Shown here: piece after piece, positions 33,641 through 41,987 of the stretch
Layout: the number at the start of each line of letters is the position of its first letter
Numbering within the stretch: the stretch's first letter is position 1
Source: Agathobaculum ammoniilyticum
GTDB taxonomy: Bacteria; Bacillota; Clostridia; Oscillospirales; Butyricicoccaceae
Length of the DNA: 64,000 nucleotides
Assembly (NCBI RefSeq): GCF_025567315.1
Contig: NZ_JAOQJE010000001.1
Span: 186,001 to 250,000, forward strand
Direction: 5' to 3'
Notes under the pieces: generated by a model
Told to the model about the DNA's origin: nothing
Databases searched by the model: none
The model's input: the letters and a program-made list of their open reading frames with translations, nothing else
Translations under genes and position numbers: made by a program

Positions 33641-34542
33641 TTTTCTTCCTCCAATCCACTTCCGTCAAACGCAGGAATAAAGCTCTCTCCAACTGCTTGC
33701 TCCTGCTGAAAAAAGCCGCTCAGCCCGAGCGAGCGGAACAGCGTGCAGGCATCCTCATACTCTTGGTCCGTGACCGTGCGGTTCAGTTCGGGCCAACACT
33801 CCATGTCAAACGGCGTATACTGCCGCATCAGGCTCACCAGCACAGTATCGCTGAATCGGACCGCGATATCACGAAGCACCTGGGCGGTATCGCCGGCAAG
33901 CCCCGGCAGCATCAAATGCCGGATAATTGTTCCGCGAAGGAGCAGACCGTTGGCATCATACTGGGGCGGCCCGCTCTGCCGTACCATTTCCGCAATCGCG
34001 TCAACAGCGGTTTCACGGTAGTCCTCTGCATGGGAATAGCGCGCAGCATAATAGCTGCTGTAATATTTATAATCCGGCAAGTAAATATCGATCCATCCGT
34101 CGAGCAGGGCGAGCGTATCCTCGCTTTCATAGCCGCTGGAATTGTAAACAATAGGGATATTCAGCCCCAGCAGCCTGGCCTGTGCCAGCGCCTCGATGAC
34201 CTGTGGCGCATAGTGCGCGCCGGTGACCAGGTTGATGTTGTGCGCGCCTTTGTTCTGAAGCGAAAGAAAGGTTTTTGCCAGCTCGGCTATAGAAACGGTC
34301 GTGCCGCTCGCCGCGCGGCGGCTGATCTGGCGGTTTTGGCAGAACACACAGCCCAGGGAACAATGGGTAAAAAATACCGTGCCGGAGCCGTGCGTGCCGG
34401 AGATCGGCGGTTCCTCCCACAGGTGCAGCGAAGCGCGGGAGGCCTCCACCTGCGCGCCGGCGCCGCACAGGCCGCGTGTGCGTGTCCGGTCGGCACCGCA
34501 GGCGCGCGGGCATAATGTACAGTGTTTGAGCAGACCTGTCAA
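33637..34542 (-). CDS. Radical SAM protein, PflX/COG1313 type
   Basis: Radical SAM protein (301 aa) related to pyruvate-formate-lyase activating enzymes. An N-terminal cysteine group (CTLCPRACGADRTRTRGLCG) precedes the radical SAM cluster motif CSLGCVFCQN (C-x3-C-x2-C). Further family signs are NLVTGAHY, YNSSGYES, DIYLPDYKY and IIRHLMLPGLAGD. Its substrate is unknown in all species I know of. Start is TTG at 34542 with GGAGGGG five bases upstream. Coupled to thiD by a four-base overlap. Confidence 0.9.
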   Translation of the reverse strand: MTGLLKHCTLCPRACGADRTRTRGLCGAGAQVEASRASLHLWEEPPISGTHGSGTVFFTHCSLGCVFCQNRQISRRAASGTTVSIAELAKTFLSLQNKGAHNINLVTGAHYAPQVIEALAQARLLGLNIPIVYNSSGYESEDTLALLDGWIDIYLPDYKYYSSYYAARYSHAEDYRETAVDAIAEMVRQSGPPQYDANGLLLRGTIIRHLMLPGLAGDTAQVLRDIAVRFSDTVLVSLMRQYTPFDMECWPELNRTVTDQEYEDACTLFRSLGLSGFFQQEQAVGESFIPAFDGSGLEEEK

Positions 34543-34604
34543 ATTTACCCCTCCAATGAAGTATATTATAGCGTATTTTGGTCTGGAAATAAAGACGGGA
34601 TTTA

Positions 34605-34613
34605 TGCTATACT
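34605..34613 (+). promoter_or_regulatory. Predicted extended -10 promoter of metF-metH
   Basis: TGC-TATACT (TGn extended -10), 34 bases before metF; no good -35 box. The leader is about 27 bases, too short for a SAM riboswitch. Confidence 0.5.
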
Positions 34614-34646
34614 AAATGAAAAGCAAAACTGTAGGAGATAACCGAC

Positions 34647-35507
34647 ATGAAAATATCTGACATCTTAAAGCAGGACAAGGTGACGCTGTCCTTTGAAGTG
34701 TTTCCTCCAAAGAACGGCAGCAGCTATGAATCGGTTGCGCAGGCCACGCAGGAGATCGCGGCACTGCGGCCGGACTTTATGAGTGTGACCTATGGCGCGG
34801 GCGGCGGTACGAGCGAGCATACAGTACATATCGCATCTGATTTGCATAAAAAATACGGCGTTACCGTATTGACGCATCTGACCTGCGTATCCTCGACGAA
34901 AGCGCATGTATCCTCTATGCTGGAAGCGTTCAAGGCGCATGGCCTTGAAAATGTGCTTGCGCTGCGCGGCGATATTCCGGCAGGCGGCGCCCCTGCAAAC
35001 GATTACCGTTTCGCGGCCGAACTGGTGTGCGATATCAAGGAGCAGGGAGATTTTTGCGTGGGCGGCGCGTGCTATCCGGAAGGGCATGTCGAGGCGTCCA
35101 ACAAAACCGAGGATATTCTCCGACTCAAGGAAAAGGTGGAGGCGGGCTGCGAATTTTTGACGACCCAGATGTTTTTTGATAACAATATCCTGTATAATTT
35201 CCTGTACCGGATCCGCGAAAAGGGGATCACCGTACCGGTGGTCGCGGGCATCATGCCGGTAACGAATGTAAAACAGATCAAGCGTATCACCGCAATGTCT
35301 GGTACTTATCTGCCCGAACGCTTTAAGGCGATCGTCGACCGCTTTGGCGACAATCCAGCGGCGATGAAGCAGGCGGGTGTGATTTATGCCACCGAACAAA
35401 TCATTGACCTGATCGCCAATGGAGTAAACCATATCCATGTTTACTCGATGAACAAGCCAGAGATCGCTGCGGAGATCCAGGCAAGCCTGTCGGAGATCCT
35501 CAAGTGA
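34647..35507 (+). CDS. metF: 5,10-Methylenetetrahydrofolate reductase
   Basis: Flavoprotein (286 aa) reducing methylene-THF to methyl-THF, the methyl donor for MetH. Barrel motifs: LSFEVFPPKNGSSYE (catalytic Glu in SFEVFPPK), SVTYGAGGGTSEHTV, THLTCVSSTKAHV, NVLALRGDIP and FLTTQMFFDN. AGGAGA precedes the ATG. It begins the three-gene unit metF - activation domain - metH. Confidence 0.96.
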   Translation: MKISDILKQDKVTLSFEVFPPKNGSSYESVAQATQEIAALRPDFMSVTYGAGGGTSEHTVHIASDLHKKYGVTVLTHLTCVSSTKAHVSSMLEAFKAHGLENVLALRGDIPAGGAPANDYRFAAELVCDIKEQGDFCVGGACYPEGHVEASNKTEDILRLKEKVEAGCEFLTTQMFFDNNILYNFLYRIREKGITVPVVAGIMPVTNVKQIKRITAMSGTYLPERFKAIVDRFGDNPAAMKQAGVIYATEQIIDLIANGVNHIHVYSMNKPEIAAEIQASLSEILK

Positions 35508-36148
35508 TTACGTTCGACCGCAGCGAAGCGCTTCGATATTTGGGCTACCGCGGAACCGAACCGGATGCGGCGGTGGAGGAAAGCCTTGTCCGCTGCGCGG
35601 AGGGATTGCAGGACGTCATCCAGCCCCAATCTGTCTTCCGGCGGTTCCCGCTGCGCCATCCGGCTGAGAATATGCTGGATGTGGCGGGCGTTGCAATTCA
35701 CAGCAATCACCTGGCGCGCAACCTGAAAGACTGCACAGACGTTTACCTGATGGCGGCAACGCTGGGGATAGGGGCGGACCGGCTGATTGCCCGTGCATCT
35801 GCCGTGCGCATGAGCGACGCGGTGATTTATCAAGCTGTCGCCGCCGCGATGATTGAGGCTTATTGCGAGGAAGTGAACGATATGCTGCGTCGGGAAGCCG
35901 GCAACTACGGCCTGTACTGCCGGCCGCGCTTCAGCCCCGGGTACGGCGATTTTGACATCGGTCACCAGCGGGATTTGAGCCGTCTGCTGGATACGCCGCG
36001 AAAGATCGGGCTGACGGTAACCGAAAGCTGCCTGCTAGCGCCGATCAAATCGGTGACCGCGGTGATCGGGCTGTCCGCCACGCCGCAGCCCTGCCACCGA
36101 AAGGGTTGCGAGGAATGCGGAAAAACAGACTGCGCTTTTAGGAGATAA
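35504..36148 (+). CDS. Stand-alone methionine synthase activation-domain protein
   Basis: Protein of 214 aa matching the vitamin-B12-dependent methionine synthase activation domain, which reactivates oxidised cob(II)alamin by reductive methylation with SAM. Visible signs: YRGTEPDAAVEESL, MAATLGIGADRLI, and the SAM-site region RPRFSPGYGDFDIGHQR, then CLLAPIKSVTAVIGLS. The C-terminal CHRKGCEECGKTDCAFR carries four closely spaced cysteines. Start GTG overlaps the metF stop. In E. coli this domain is fused to MetH; here it is separate. Confidence 0.92.
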   Translation: MITFDRSEALRYLGYRGTEPDAAVEESLVRCAEGLQDVIQPQSVFRRFPLRHPAENMLDVAGVAIHSNHLARNLKDCTDVYLMAATLGIGADRLIARASAVRMSDAVIYQAVAAAMIEAYCEEVNDMLRREAGNYGLYCRPRFSPGYGDFDIGHQRDLSRLLDTPRKIGLTVTESCLLAPIKSVTAVIGLSATPQPCHRKGCEECGKTDCAFRR

Positions 36149-36154
36149 GGAATA

Positions 36155-38521
36155 ATGGAACTGAAAGAACGCTTAGGGAAAGAATGGTTGTTTTTTGACG
36201 GCGGCACAGGCACGATCCTCCAGGAACGCGGCCTTGCGGCAGGGGAACTACCGGAAACCTGGAACCTGACGCATCCGGAAGAAATCATATCGCTGCATTG
36301 CGGCTATTTCGAGGCGGGCAGCGATATCGTCAACACCAATACCTTCGGTGCGAATGCTCTTAAATATCCGCATAACCTGCGTCGGATTGTGCAGGCGGCA
36401 GTAGCGCATGCCAAAGAAGCAAGGCGGCGCACCGGACGGGAGGACGCCTATATCGCGCTTGATATCGGACCAACCGGCCGGCTACTGCAGCCGATGGGCG
36501 ACCTGCCGTTCGAGCGCGCAGTTGAATTGTTTGGGGAAGTCGTGCGTATCGGCGCTGCCGCCGGCGCCGATCTTGTTTTGATTGAAACAATGAGCGACAG
36601 CTATGAGGCCAAGGCCGCCGTGCTTGCGGCAAAGGAAAACTGTCGGCTGCCAGTGCTTGCAACAATGATTTTTGACGAGAAAGGCAAGCTGCTCACCGGC
36701 GGTACGGTGGATTCCACAGCGGCCATGCTGGAGGGCCTGGGAGTGGATGCGCTCGGCGTTAACTGCGGGCTTGGACCAAAGCAAATGCAGCCGATTATAA
36801 AGCGGCTGACCGAGGTCAGTTCACTTCCCATTATTGTCAACCCCAATGCAGGCCTGCCGCGCAGCGAAAACGGCAGGACTGTATTTGACATCAACGCGGA
36901 TGAATTCGCCCGCCTGATGGGGGAAATCGCAGAGATGGGGGTACACCTGCTCGGCGGTTGCTGCGGCACCACGCCGGAGCATATCCGAAAAATGATCGCC
37001 GCCTGCAGGACAAAAAGCTTTGCCCCCGCGGTCAGGAAGCACCGCACAGTCGTTTCCTCCTTCTCCCAGGCGGTCGAGATTGGCGGTAAACCGGTCATTA
37101 TCGGAGAGCGGATCAACCCGACCGGAAAAAGCAAATTCAAGGCAGCGCTGCGGGAAAATAACATTGAATATATCCTTTCTGAAGGGATGGCGCAGGAGGA
37201 CAGAGGCGCGCATATTCTGGATGTCAACGTCGGCCTGCCGGAGATCGACGAGCCGGCTATGATGGCACAGGTGGTGACCCGACTGCAGAGCGTAATCGCG
37301 CTGCCGCTGCAGATCGATACCTCAAGCGTTGAGGCGATGGAGCGCGGCATGCGGCTGTATAACGGCAAGCCAATGATTAATTCGGTCAGCGGAAAACGGG
37401 AGAGCATGGAGGCAGTGTTTCCGCTGGTGAAAAAATACGGCGGCGTGGTGGTCGGTCTTGCGCTCGATGAAAACGGCATTCCCTATACCGCAGAAGGGCG
37501 CGTGCAGATAGCCAAAAAGATATATGAGACAGCCGCGTTCTACGGGATTGCAAAGGAAGACATTGTGATCGACGGTCTGGCGATGACAATTTCCTCTGAC
37601 AGCGGCTCAGCGCTTGTTACATTGGAAACGCTGCGCCGGATTCGCGACGAACTGGGTGGGCATACGATACTTGGTGTGTCCAATATCTCGTTCGGACTGC
37701 CGCAGCGGGAAATTATCAATGCTAATTTCTTTACCATGGCGCTGCAGAACGGGTTATCTTGCGCGATCATCAATCCAAACGCCGAATCGATGATGTGTTC
37801 CTACCGGTCTTTCCTTGCCTTGAGCGGGCAGGACGAACAGTGCGCGGGCTTTATCACAGCGTATGGAAATCAGCAGGCGGCCTTGCCGGCTTCAGCCGGG
37901 GCGGTCATGGCGCTGGGCGAGAGTGTGGAACGCGGCCTTCGTGAGCGCGCTGCGGAAGCGGCGCGGGACCTGCTGCGGACCGTGCCGCCGTTGGAGTTGG
38001 TGAACAACGAGCTGATTCCGGCGCTTGACCGCGTGGGAAAGGGCTTTGAAAAGGGGACGGTATTCCTCCCGCAGCTCCTGATGAGTGCGGAGGCGGCAAA
38101 AGCCGCGTTCGAGGTCGTCAAGGACGCGATGCGCGGCGCACCGCAGGAAGTGAAAGGCAGAATCATCCTGGCGACCGTAAAAGGGGATATCCATGATATT
38201 GGGAAAAATATCGTCAAGGTACTCCTCGAAAACTACGGTTATCAGGTCATCGACCTTGGAAAAGATGTGCCGCCGGAAACGATTGCCGACACAGCGGTCA
38301 GGGAAAACGTGCCGCTGGTGGGTTTGAGCGCGTTGATGACCACCACGGTCGTCAGTATGGAGCAAACAATCCGGCTGCTGCGCGAACGCAAGCCCGACGC
38401 AAGGATCGTGGTTGGCGGCGCGGTGCTGACACAGGAATATGCGGATTCCATCGGCGCGGACTGCTATGCGCGTGACGCAATGGCGACCGTGCATTACGCC
38501 GACCATATTTTTGAAAGCTGA
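36155..38521 (+). CDS. metH: Cobalamin-dependent methionine synthase without activation domain
   Basis: MetH (788 aa) methylating homocysteine from methyl-THF through cobalamin. Homocysteine domain with FDGGTGTILQERGL, NTNTFGANALKY and the zinc cysteines in LGVNCGLGP and HLLGGCCGTTPEHI. Pterin domain: VIIGERINPTGKSKFKAAL, LDVNVGLPEIDE. The B12 cap and Rossmann domains follow, with the cobalamin histidine in VKGDIHDIGKNIV. It stops after the B12 domain, and the missing activation function is supplied by the gene just upstream. Confidence 0.96.
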   Translation: MELKERLGKEWLFFDGGTGTILQERGLAAGELPETWNLTHPEEIISLHCGYFEAGSDIVNTNTFGANALKYPHNLRRIVQAAVAHAKEARRRTGREDAYIALDIGPTGRLLQPMGDLPFERAVELFGEVVRIGAAAGADLVLIETMSDSYEAKAAVLAAKENCRLPVLATMIFDEKGKLLTGGTVDSTAAMLEGLGVDALGVNCGLGPKQMQPIIKRLTEVSSLPIIVNPNAGLPRSENGRTVFDINADEFARLMGEIAEMGVHLLGGCCGTTPEHIRKMIAACRTKSFAPAVRKHRTVVSSFSQAVEIGGKPVIIGERINPTGKSKFKAALRENNIEYILSEGMAQEDRGAHILDVNVGLPEIDEPAMMAQVVTRLQSVIALPLQIDTSSVEAMERGMRLYNGKPMINSVSGKRESMEAVFPLVKKYGGVVVGLALDENGIPYTAEGRVQIAKKIYETAAFYGIAKEDIVIDGLAMTISSDSGSALVTLETLRRIRDELGGHTILGVSNISFGLPQREIINANFFTMALQNGLSCAIINPNAESMMCSYRSFLALSGQDEQCAGFITAYGNQQAALPASAGAVMALGESVERGLRERAAEAARDLLRTVPPLELVNNELIPALDRVGKGFEKGTVFLPQLLMSAEAAKAAFEVVKDAMRGAPQEVKGRIILATVKGDIHDIGKNIVKVLLENYGYQVIDLGKDVPPETIADTAVRENVPLVGLSALMTTTVVSMEQTIRLLRERKPDARIVVGGAVLTQEYADSIGADCYARDAMATVHYADHIFES

Positions 38522-38522
38522 T

Positions 38523-38558
38523 AAACAGGGCTGCGGAAATATTCCGCAGCCCTGTTTT
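38523..38558. terminator. Bidirectional intrinsic terminator
   Basis: AAACAGGGCTGCGGAA-ATA-TTCCGCAGCCCTGTTT between metH and the convergent small gene. Confidence 0.9.
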
Positions 38559-38572
38559 CGGGTATATTGTAG

Positions 38573-38692
38573 TTAAGCGGCTCCTGCCAGCTCTTCCAGC
38601 GCTTCCTGCTTGGTATCGGCGGAAAACAGAAACGCGCCGGTATCGTCGTATACCTCGATGTGTCCGTTTACATATTCGATCGAGTAGCTCAT
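38573..38692 (-). CDS. 39-aa small protein
   Basis: Short gene read from the DNA: the protein starts MSYSIEYVNGHIEVYDDTGA and ends with SADTKQEALEELAGAA. AAGGAGA lies seven bases before the ATG. Similar 35-60-residue proteins with the pattern VNGHxEVY...FxFSADTxxEA occur widely in Clostridia; none has a known function. The frame, ribosome-binding site and downstream terminator make it a likely real gene despite its size. Confidence 0.65.
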   Translation of the reverse strand: MSYSIEYVNGHIEVYDDTGAFLFSADTKQEALEELAGAA

Positions 38693-38753
38693 ATTCGGTT
38701 CTCCTTTCTTTGTTGTACTTATTGTACCAAGAAAAGAGTCCGATAATCAGGAC

Positions 38754-39752
38754 TTACTCAAGCATGGCTTGTAATTGGTGTTGAAAAGCGGCGCGTACCT
38801 CCTCGGGCTCGACGATCTGTACCGCACCGCCTAGGCCAAACACCCAAGAAAAAAACTGCGGACTGACCGCAACATCCACACGGATGAAAAAATGCGCTTC
38901 ATCCGCTTTTTGTACCATCAGTTCTGCGCCGAAACGGTCGCGGAGCACGCCGATAAACCGGTTTTCACATCGCAGGCGCACCGTTTTTTCCTCGCCGGAA
39001 AACATGCCGAACACTTTGCGCGAATAGGCGGCGATGTTGAAGCGGTCCTGAAACAGACGGCGCCCTTCGCGCAGCTTGTCAGTCAAAGAAATATGCTCCA
39101 TTTTATCCACGCGATAGTGGCGGATAGAGTCCGATAGGTGATCGTATGCCACCAGATAATAATTTTCATCATCCCAAGTCAATGCCCATGGGCTGACCTG
39201 GTAAAGCGCCCCATCCTTGCGATAGCGCTTGCGGATACGCTGCGTGGAGGAAAAGTCAAGCGCCCACTCAAAATATTGGAACGTAATCTGCACCCCTGCG
39301 GAAACTGCGGTGTGCAAGGTGTCAATATTGTAATAGATGCTCTCGTTCATGGTTTTCACACGGTCGGAAACATAGACCTGCCGCTGCAGCGCGCGGGCTT
39401 GCGGTTCGCTGGCAAGAGCCTCTATTTTTTTGATCAGCTCATTGGATTTCTTTTCCGTAATAAATCGGGAGCATTGGATCGCGTCCACCAGCAACTTGAG
39501 TTCGGGCAGTTCAAAATCACGGGACGCAATATAGTACCCGCCGTTGGGACCGCGTTGGAGCATGACATCCAGACCGAAGTCCTGCAGGGCGGCAATATCG
39601 GAGTAGATGCTTTTCCGTTCCGCTTCAATCCCGCAGCGGGAAAGCGCGGAGAGAAGCTCATCCATGCTGAGCTTATGCCCCTCGTCCGTCTTTTGCAACA
39701 AGATTTTACAGAGATACAGCAGCTTCAGCTTTTGATTTGGATTTTTAGCCAT
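38754..39752 (-). CDS. WYL-domain transcriptional regulator
   Basis: Protein of 332 aa with an N-terminal winged HTH (KLKLLYLCKILLQKTDEGHK, RCGIEAERKSIYSDIAALQ) and a WYL domain (ALYQVSPWALTWDDENYYLV, HYRVDKMEHI), followed by a WCX-like C-terminal part. WYL regulators sense ligands, often nucleic acid or nucleotide-related, and control DNA repair, defence or stress genes. Start ATG at 39752 lies inside the end of the macro-domain gene (eight-base overlap), so the pair is co-translated. Its target may be its own promoter at 40.3 kb; that is inference. Confidence 0.9.
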   Translation of the reverse strand: MAKNPNQKLKLLYLCKILLQKTDEGHKLSMDELLSALSRCGIEAERKSIYSDIAALQDFGLDVMLQRGPNGGYYIASRDFELPELKLLVDAIQCSRFITEKKSNELIKKIEALASEPQARALQRQVYVSDRVKTMNESIYYNIDTLHTAVSAGVQITFQYFEWALDFSSTQRIRKRYRKDGALYQVSPWALTWDDENYYLVAYDHLSDSIRHYRVDKMEHISLTDKLREGRRLFQDRFNIAAYSRKVFGMFSGEEKTVRLRCENRFIGVLRDRFGAELMVQKADEAHFFIRVDVAVSPQFFSWVFGLGGAVQIVEPEEVRAAFQHQLQAMLE

Positions 39753-40269
39753 CTGCCTGTCCCGCTTCTGCCAATGCGTCCTGATAGACGGCAAGCGTCG
39801 CGCGGTCAAAGCAGACCATGGTGACGCGTTCGATCTCCGGATGGGAGGCGAGGAAGTCTCCAATAGCAGCGATTGCGATGCGGGCCGCGCGTTCGACCGG
39901 AAAATGATAGACGCCGGTGCTGATGGAGGGAAAGGCAACAGTCTTGCAGCCCAGTCCGGCTGCGGCGGCCAAGGAATTGCGGTAGCAGGAAGCAAGCAGC
40001 GCATCCTCTCCGGATTTTCCGCCATTCCAGATCGGCCCCGGGGTATGGATGATATAGCGGCAGGGCAGGCGGTAGGCCTTGGTTGGCTTTGCCTCTCCGG
40101 TTTTGCAGCCGCCGAGCGTGCGGCATTCCGCGAGCAGCTCCGGTCCGGCCGCACGGTGGATCGCGCCATCCACACCGCCGCCGCCAAGCAGGGCGGTGTT
40201 GGCCGCATTGACGATCGCGTCCGTTTGGCATTTGGTGATATCGCCCTGAACGATTTGCAGGCGTTTCAT
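39745..40269 (-). CDS. Macro-domain protein (O-acetyl-ADP-ribose deacetylase type)
   Basis: Single macro domain (174 aa) of the YmdB/MacroD type, which hydrolyses O-acetyl-ADP-ribose or removes ADP-ribose from protein. Motifs: IVQGDITKCQTDAIVNAANT (catalytic N24), GGGGVDGAIHRAAG (D34) and the phosphate loop FPSISTGVYHFPVERAA. Start ATG at 40269 has GAAGGA six bases upstream. First gene of a two-gene unit with the WYL regulator. Confidence 0.92.
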   Translation of the reverse strand: MKRLQIVQGDITKCQTDAIVNAANTALLGGGGVDGAIHRAAGPELLAECRTLGGCKTGEAKPTKAYRLPCRYIIHTPGPIWNGGKSGEDALLASCYRNSLAAAAGLGCKTVAFPSISTGVYHFPVERAARIAIAAIGDFLASHPEIERVTMVCFDRATLAVYQDALAEAGQADG

Positions 40270-40304
40270 ATGCAATCCTTCTTTCTGGGAGTCTTATTGG
40301 ACAT

Positions 40305-40333
40305 ATTATACGGCGAACCGAACCAAATTGCAA
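40305..40333 (-). promoter_or_regulatory. Predicted promoter of the macro-WYL pair
   Basis: Minus strand TTGCAA, 17 bases, TATAAT. Its -35 box is two bases from the -35 box of the divergent recombinase promoter. Confidence 0.65.
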
Positions 40334-40335
40334 GT

Positions 40336-40364
40336 TTGACGCAAGGCATGCGAAAGGATATAAT
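40336..40364 (+). promoter_or_regulatory. Predicted promoter of the Xer-type recombinase
   Basis: TTGACG, 17 bases, TATAAT, 34 bases before the ATG. Confidence 0.7.
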
Positions 40365-40398
40365 AATAACAGAATGACACAGCAGGGAGAGTGGAACA

Positions 40399-41448
40399 AT
40401 GGAAAAGCCCATGTCGCAATACGCTGCGGATGCGCCGCGCGTGCTGCGAGATTTTCTCACCTATATTTCGACGATACAGGGAAAATCATCGAAAACCGCG
40501 CATGAATACTACCTCGATCTGCGGCTTTTTTTTAGGGTGTTAAAGCACAACAAAGGGTTGGTCCCGAAAGACCTGCCGCTGGATCAGATCCCGATCGAGG
40601 ACATTGATATTGATTTCCTGCGGGATGTTACGCTTTCCGATGCCTATGATTATCTGGAATATATGTCAGGGGAGCGGCCGACGCAGCAAAACAGTACCGC
40701 GACGGATTTTGGTCTGAGCGGCACCTCCCGCGCGCGTAAGGTTTCGGCGATTCGCGCGTTTTTCCGATACCTGACGGATAAGCGGCATTTACTGGACAGC
40801 AATCCGGTCAGCAATCTGGAATCCCCAACCATTCGGAAAACATTGCCTGTTTATCTGACAACGGATGACAGCGTCCGCCTGCTCGAAGCCGTGCAGGGTG
40901 AGTATGCGGAACGGGATTATTGCATCCTGACATTTTTTCTAAACTGCGGGCTGCGCGTTTCAGAACTGGTGGGCCTGAACCTGACGGACTTCCAGGGGGA
41001 TACAGTGCGTGTGCTGGGTAAAGGAAACAAGGAGCGCACGGTATATCTCAACCAGGCGTGCAAGGCCGCGCTCGAACAATACCTGCCCAAGCGTATCACA
41101 CCGCACGAAAAGGATAAAAACGCGCTGTTTATCAGCCGCAACCGCAACCGTATCAATGTGCAAACCGTTAAATGGCTGGTTAAAAAGCATTTAGGGCAGG
41201 CGGGGCTGGATACACAGAAGTACTCGGCGCATAAGCTGCGCCATACGGCGGCGACGCTGATGTACCAAAACGGGGTGGATATCCGTACGTTGCAGAATAT
41301 CTTAGGCCATACCAGCGTCAATACCACAATGATCTATACGCATATTGAGGACAGCAGCCTGCGGGAAGCGGCGGCAAAAAATCCGCTTGCCTCGGTAAAG
41401 CCAAGCCGAAAGCAGGAAACAGACAAGGAAGAGGGAAGCACCGGATAG
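40399..41448 (+). CDS. Tyrosine recombinase, XerC/XerD type
   Basis: Tyrosine recombinase of 349 aa. An N-terminal SAM-like core-binding domain (DFLTYISTIQGKSSKTAHEY) precedes the catalytic domain with the conserved Arg in LNCGLRVSELVGLNL, Lys near GKGNKERTVYL, HKLRHTAATLMYQNG (His, Arg), ILGHTS (His) and the nucleophile Tyr in TMIYTHI. The layout matches clostridial XerC/XerD-like proteins that resolve chromosome dimers. No attachment sites or phage genes flank it, so a chromosomal role is favoured over an integrase. GGGAGAG precedes the ATG. Confidence 0.93.
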   Translation: MEKPMSQYAADAPRVLRDFLTYISTIQGKSSKTAHEYYLDLRLFFRVLKHNKGLVPKDLPLDQIPIEDIDIDFLRDVTLSDAYDYLEYMSGERPTQQNSTATDFGLSGTSRARKVSAIRAFFRYLTDKRHLLDSNPVSNLESPTIRKTLPVYLTTDDSVRLLEAVQGEYAERDYCILTFFLNCGLRVSELVGLNLTDFQGDTVRVLGKGNKERTVYLNQACKAALEQYLPKRITPHEKDKNALFISRNRNRINVQTVKWLVKKHLGQAGLDTQKYSAHKLRHTAATLMYQNGVDIRTLQNILGHTSVNTTMIYTHIEDSSLREAAAKNPLASVKPSRKQETDKEEGSTG

Positions 41449-41464
41449 TGCTTCCCCTTTTATT
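41433..41464 (+). terminator. Intrinsic terminator overlapping the recombinase stop codon
   Basis: GGGAAGCAC-CGGATA-GTGCTTCCC followed by CTTTTATT; the TAG stop spans the loop and the first base of the right arm. Confidence 0.8.
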
Positions 41465-41465
41465 C

Positions 41466-41833
41466 TTATTGGAGTGCGCCATAGCCGGCGTTTCGAACAC
41501 AGCGCTGGCCGTTTTCGGAGAGCATGAACGAAGCGAGCCGTCGGGCAAGCATATCCGCCGGAGTGTCCTTGCGCAGGACGACATAGGCAGAGGGTAGCTG
41601 CCATCCGCGATAGTTTCTTCCGTGGGTGCGATACCGTCCCCAGAAAGCAGCTTGATGTATTGCTCCGTATCCAGAACTGCATTGGAAGCGCAATAGTAGT
41701 AAAAAATACTGTAGCCGAGTCCATATCCCAGAGGAGCTTCGGTTCCGGCGCTCACGACATCAGTCAGGATGCTTTGCATCGCATAGGAGGTCGTCATGGC
41801 GGATGGTTTCGTTGACCTCGTTGCCATGCGCAA
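41466..41833 (-). pseudogene. Remnant of a PstS-like phosphate-binding protein gene
   Basis: The minus strand encodes the C-terminal part of a periplasmic-type phosphate/substrate-binding protein in two frames. The first frame reads APLGYGLGYSIFYYY ... EETIADGSYPL, the second PSAYVVLRKDTPADMLARRL and ENGQRCVRNAGYGALQ before a TAA. They join at about 41586-41590, where one base appears to be missing. The first 200 or so residues, including any signal peptide, are absent. I find no ribosome-binding site. It is a decayed fragment, not a functional gene. Confidence 0.75.
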
Positions 41834-41932
41834 TGGCGCTCCATCTGGACATGGCTGCCGCTTTCATTGTTGCGGCATAGGCCAAGCAACCTATGTGTAC
41901 AGAAGACAAGCTACAAACCGGGAAAATGAACC

Positions 41933-41971
41933 AAAAAAACAGGGAGATATGCGGAAAGCATACCTCCCTGT
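41933..41971 (-). terminator. Intrinsic terminator after the transketolase operon
   Basis: Minus strand ACAGGGAGGTATGC/GCATATCTCCCTGT with a five-base loop, then seven T residues. Confidence 0.9.
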
Positions 41972-41987
41972 TGTATAGGCAACGGAA

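Noticed and set aside
34560..34650. SAM riboswitch before metF
   Set aside because: The leader after the extended -10 box is only about 27 bases and has none of the S-box motifs.
32855..34650. TPP riboswitch upstream of the thiD pair
   Set aside because: No THI-box signature upstream of the radical SAM gene, which starts the unit.
40399..41448. Integrase of a mobile element
   Set aside because: No attachment repeats, excisionase, phage or transfer genes nearby, and no tRNA target; a chromosomal Xer-type role fits better.
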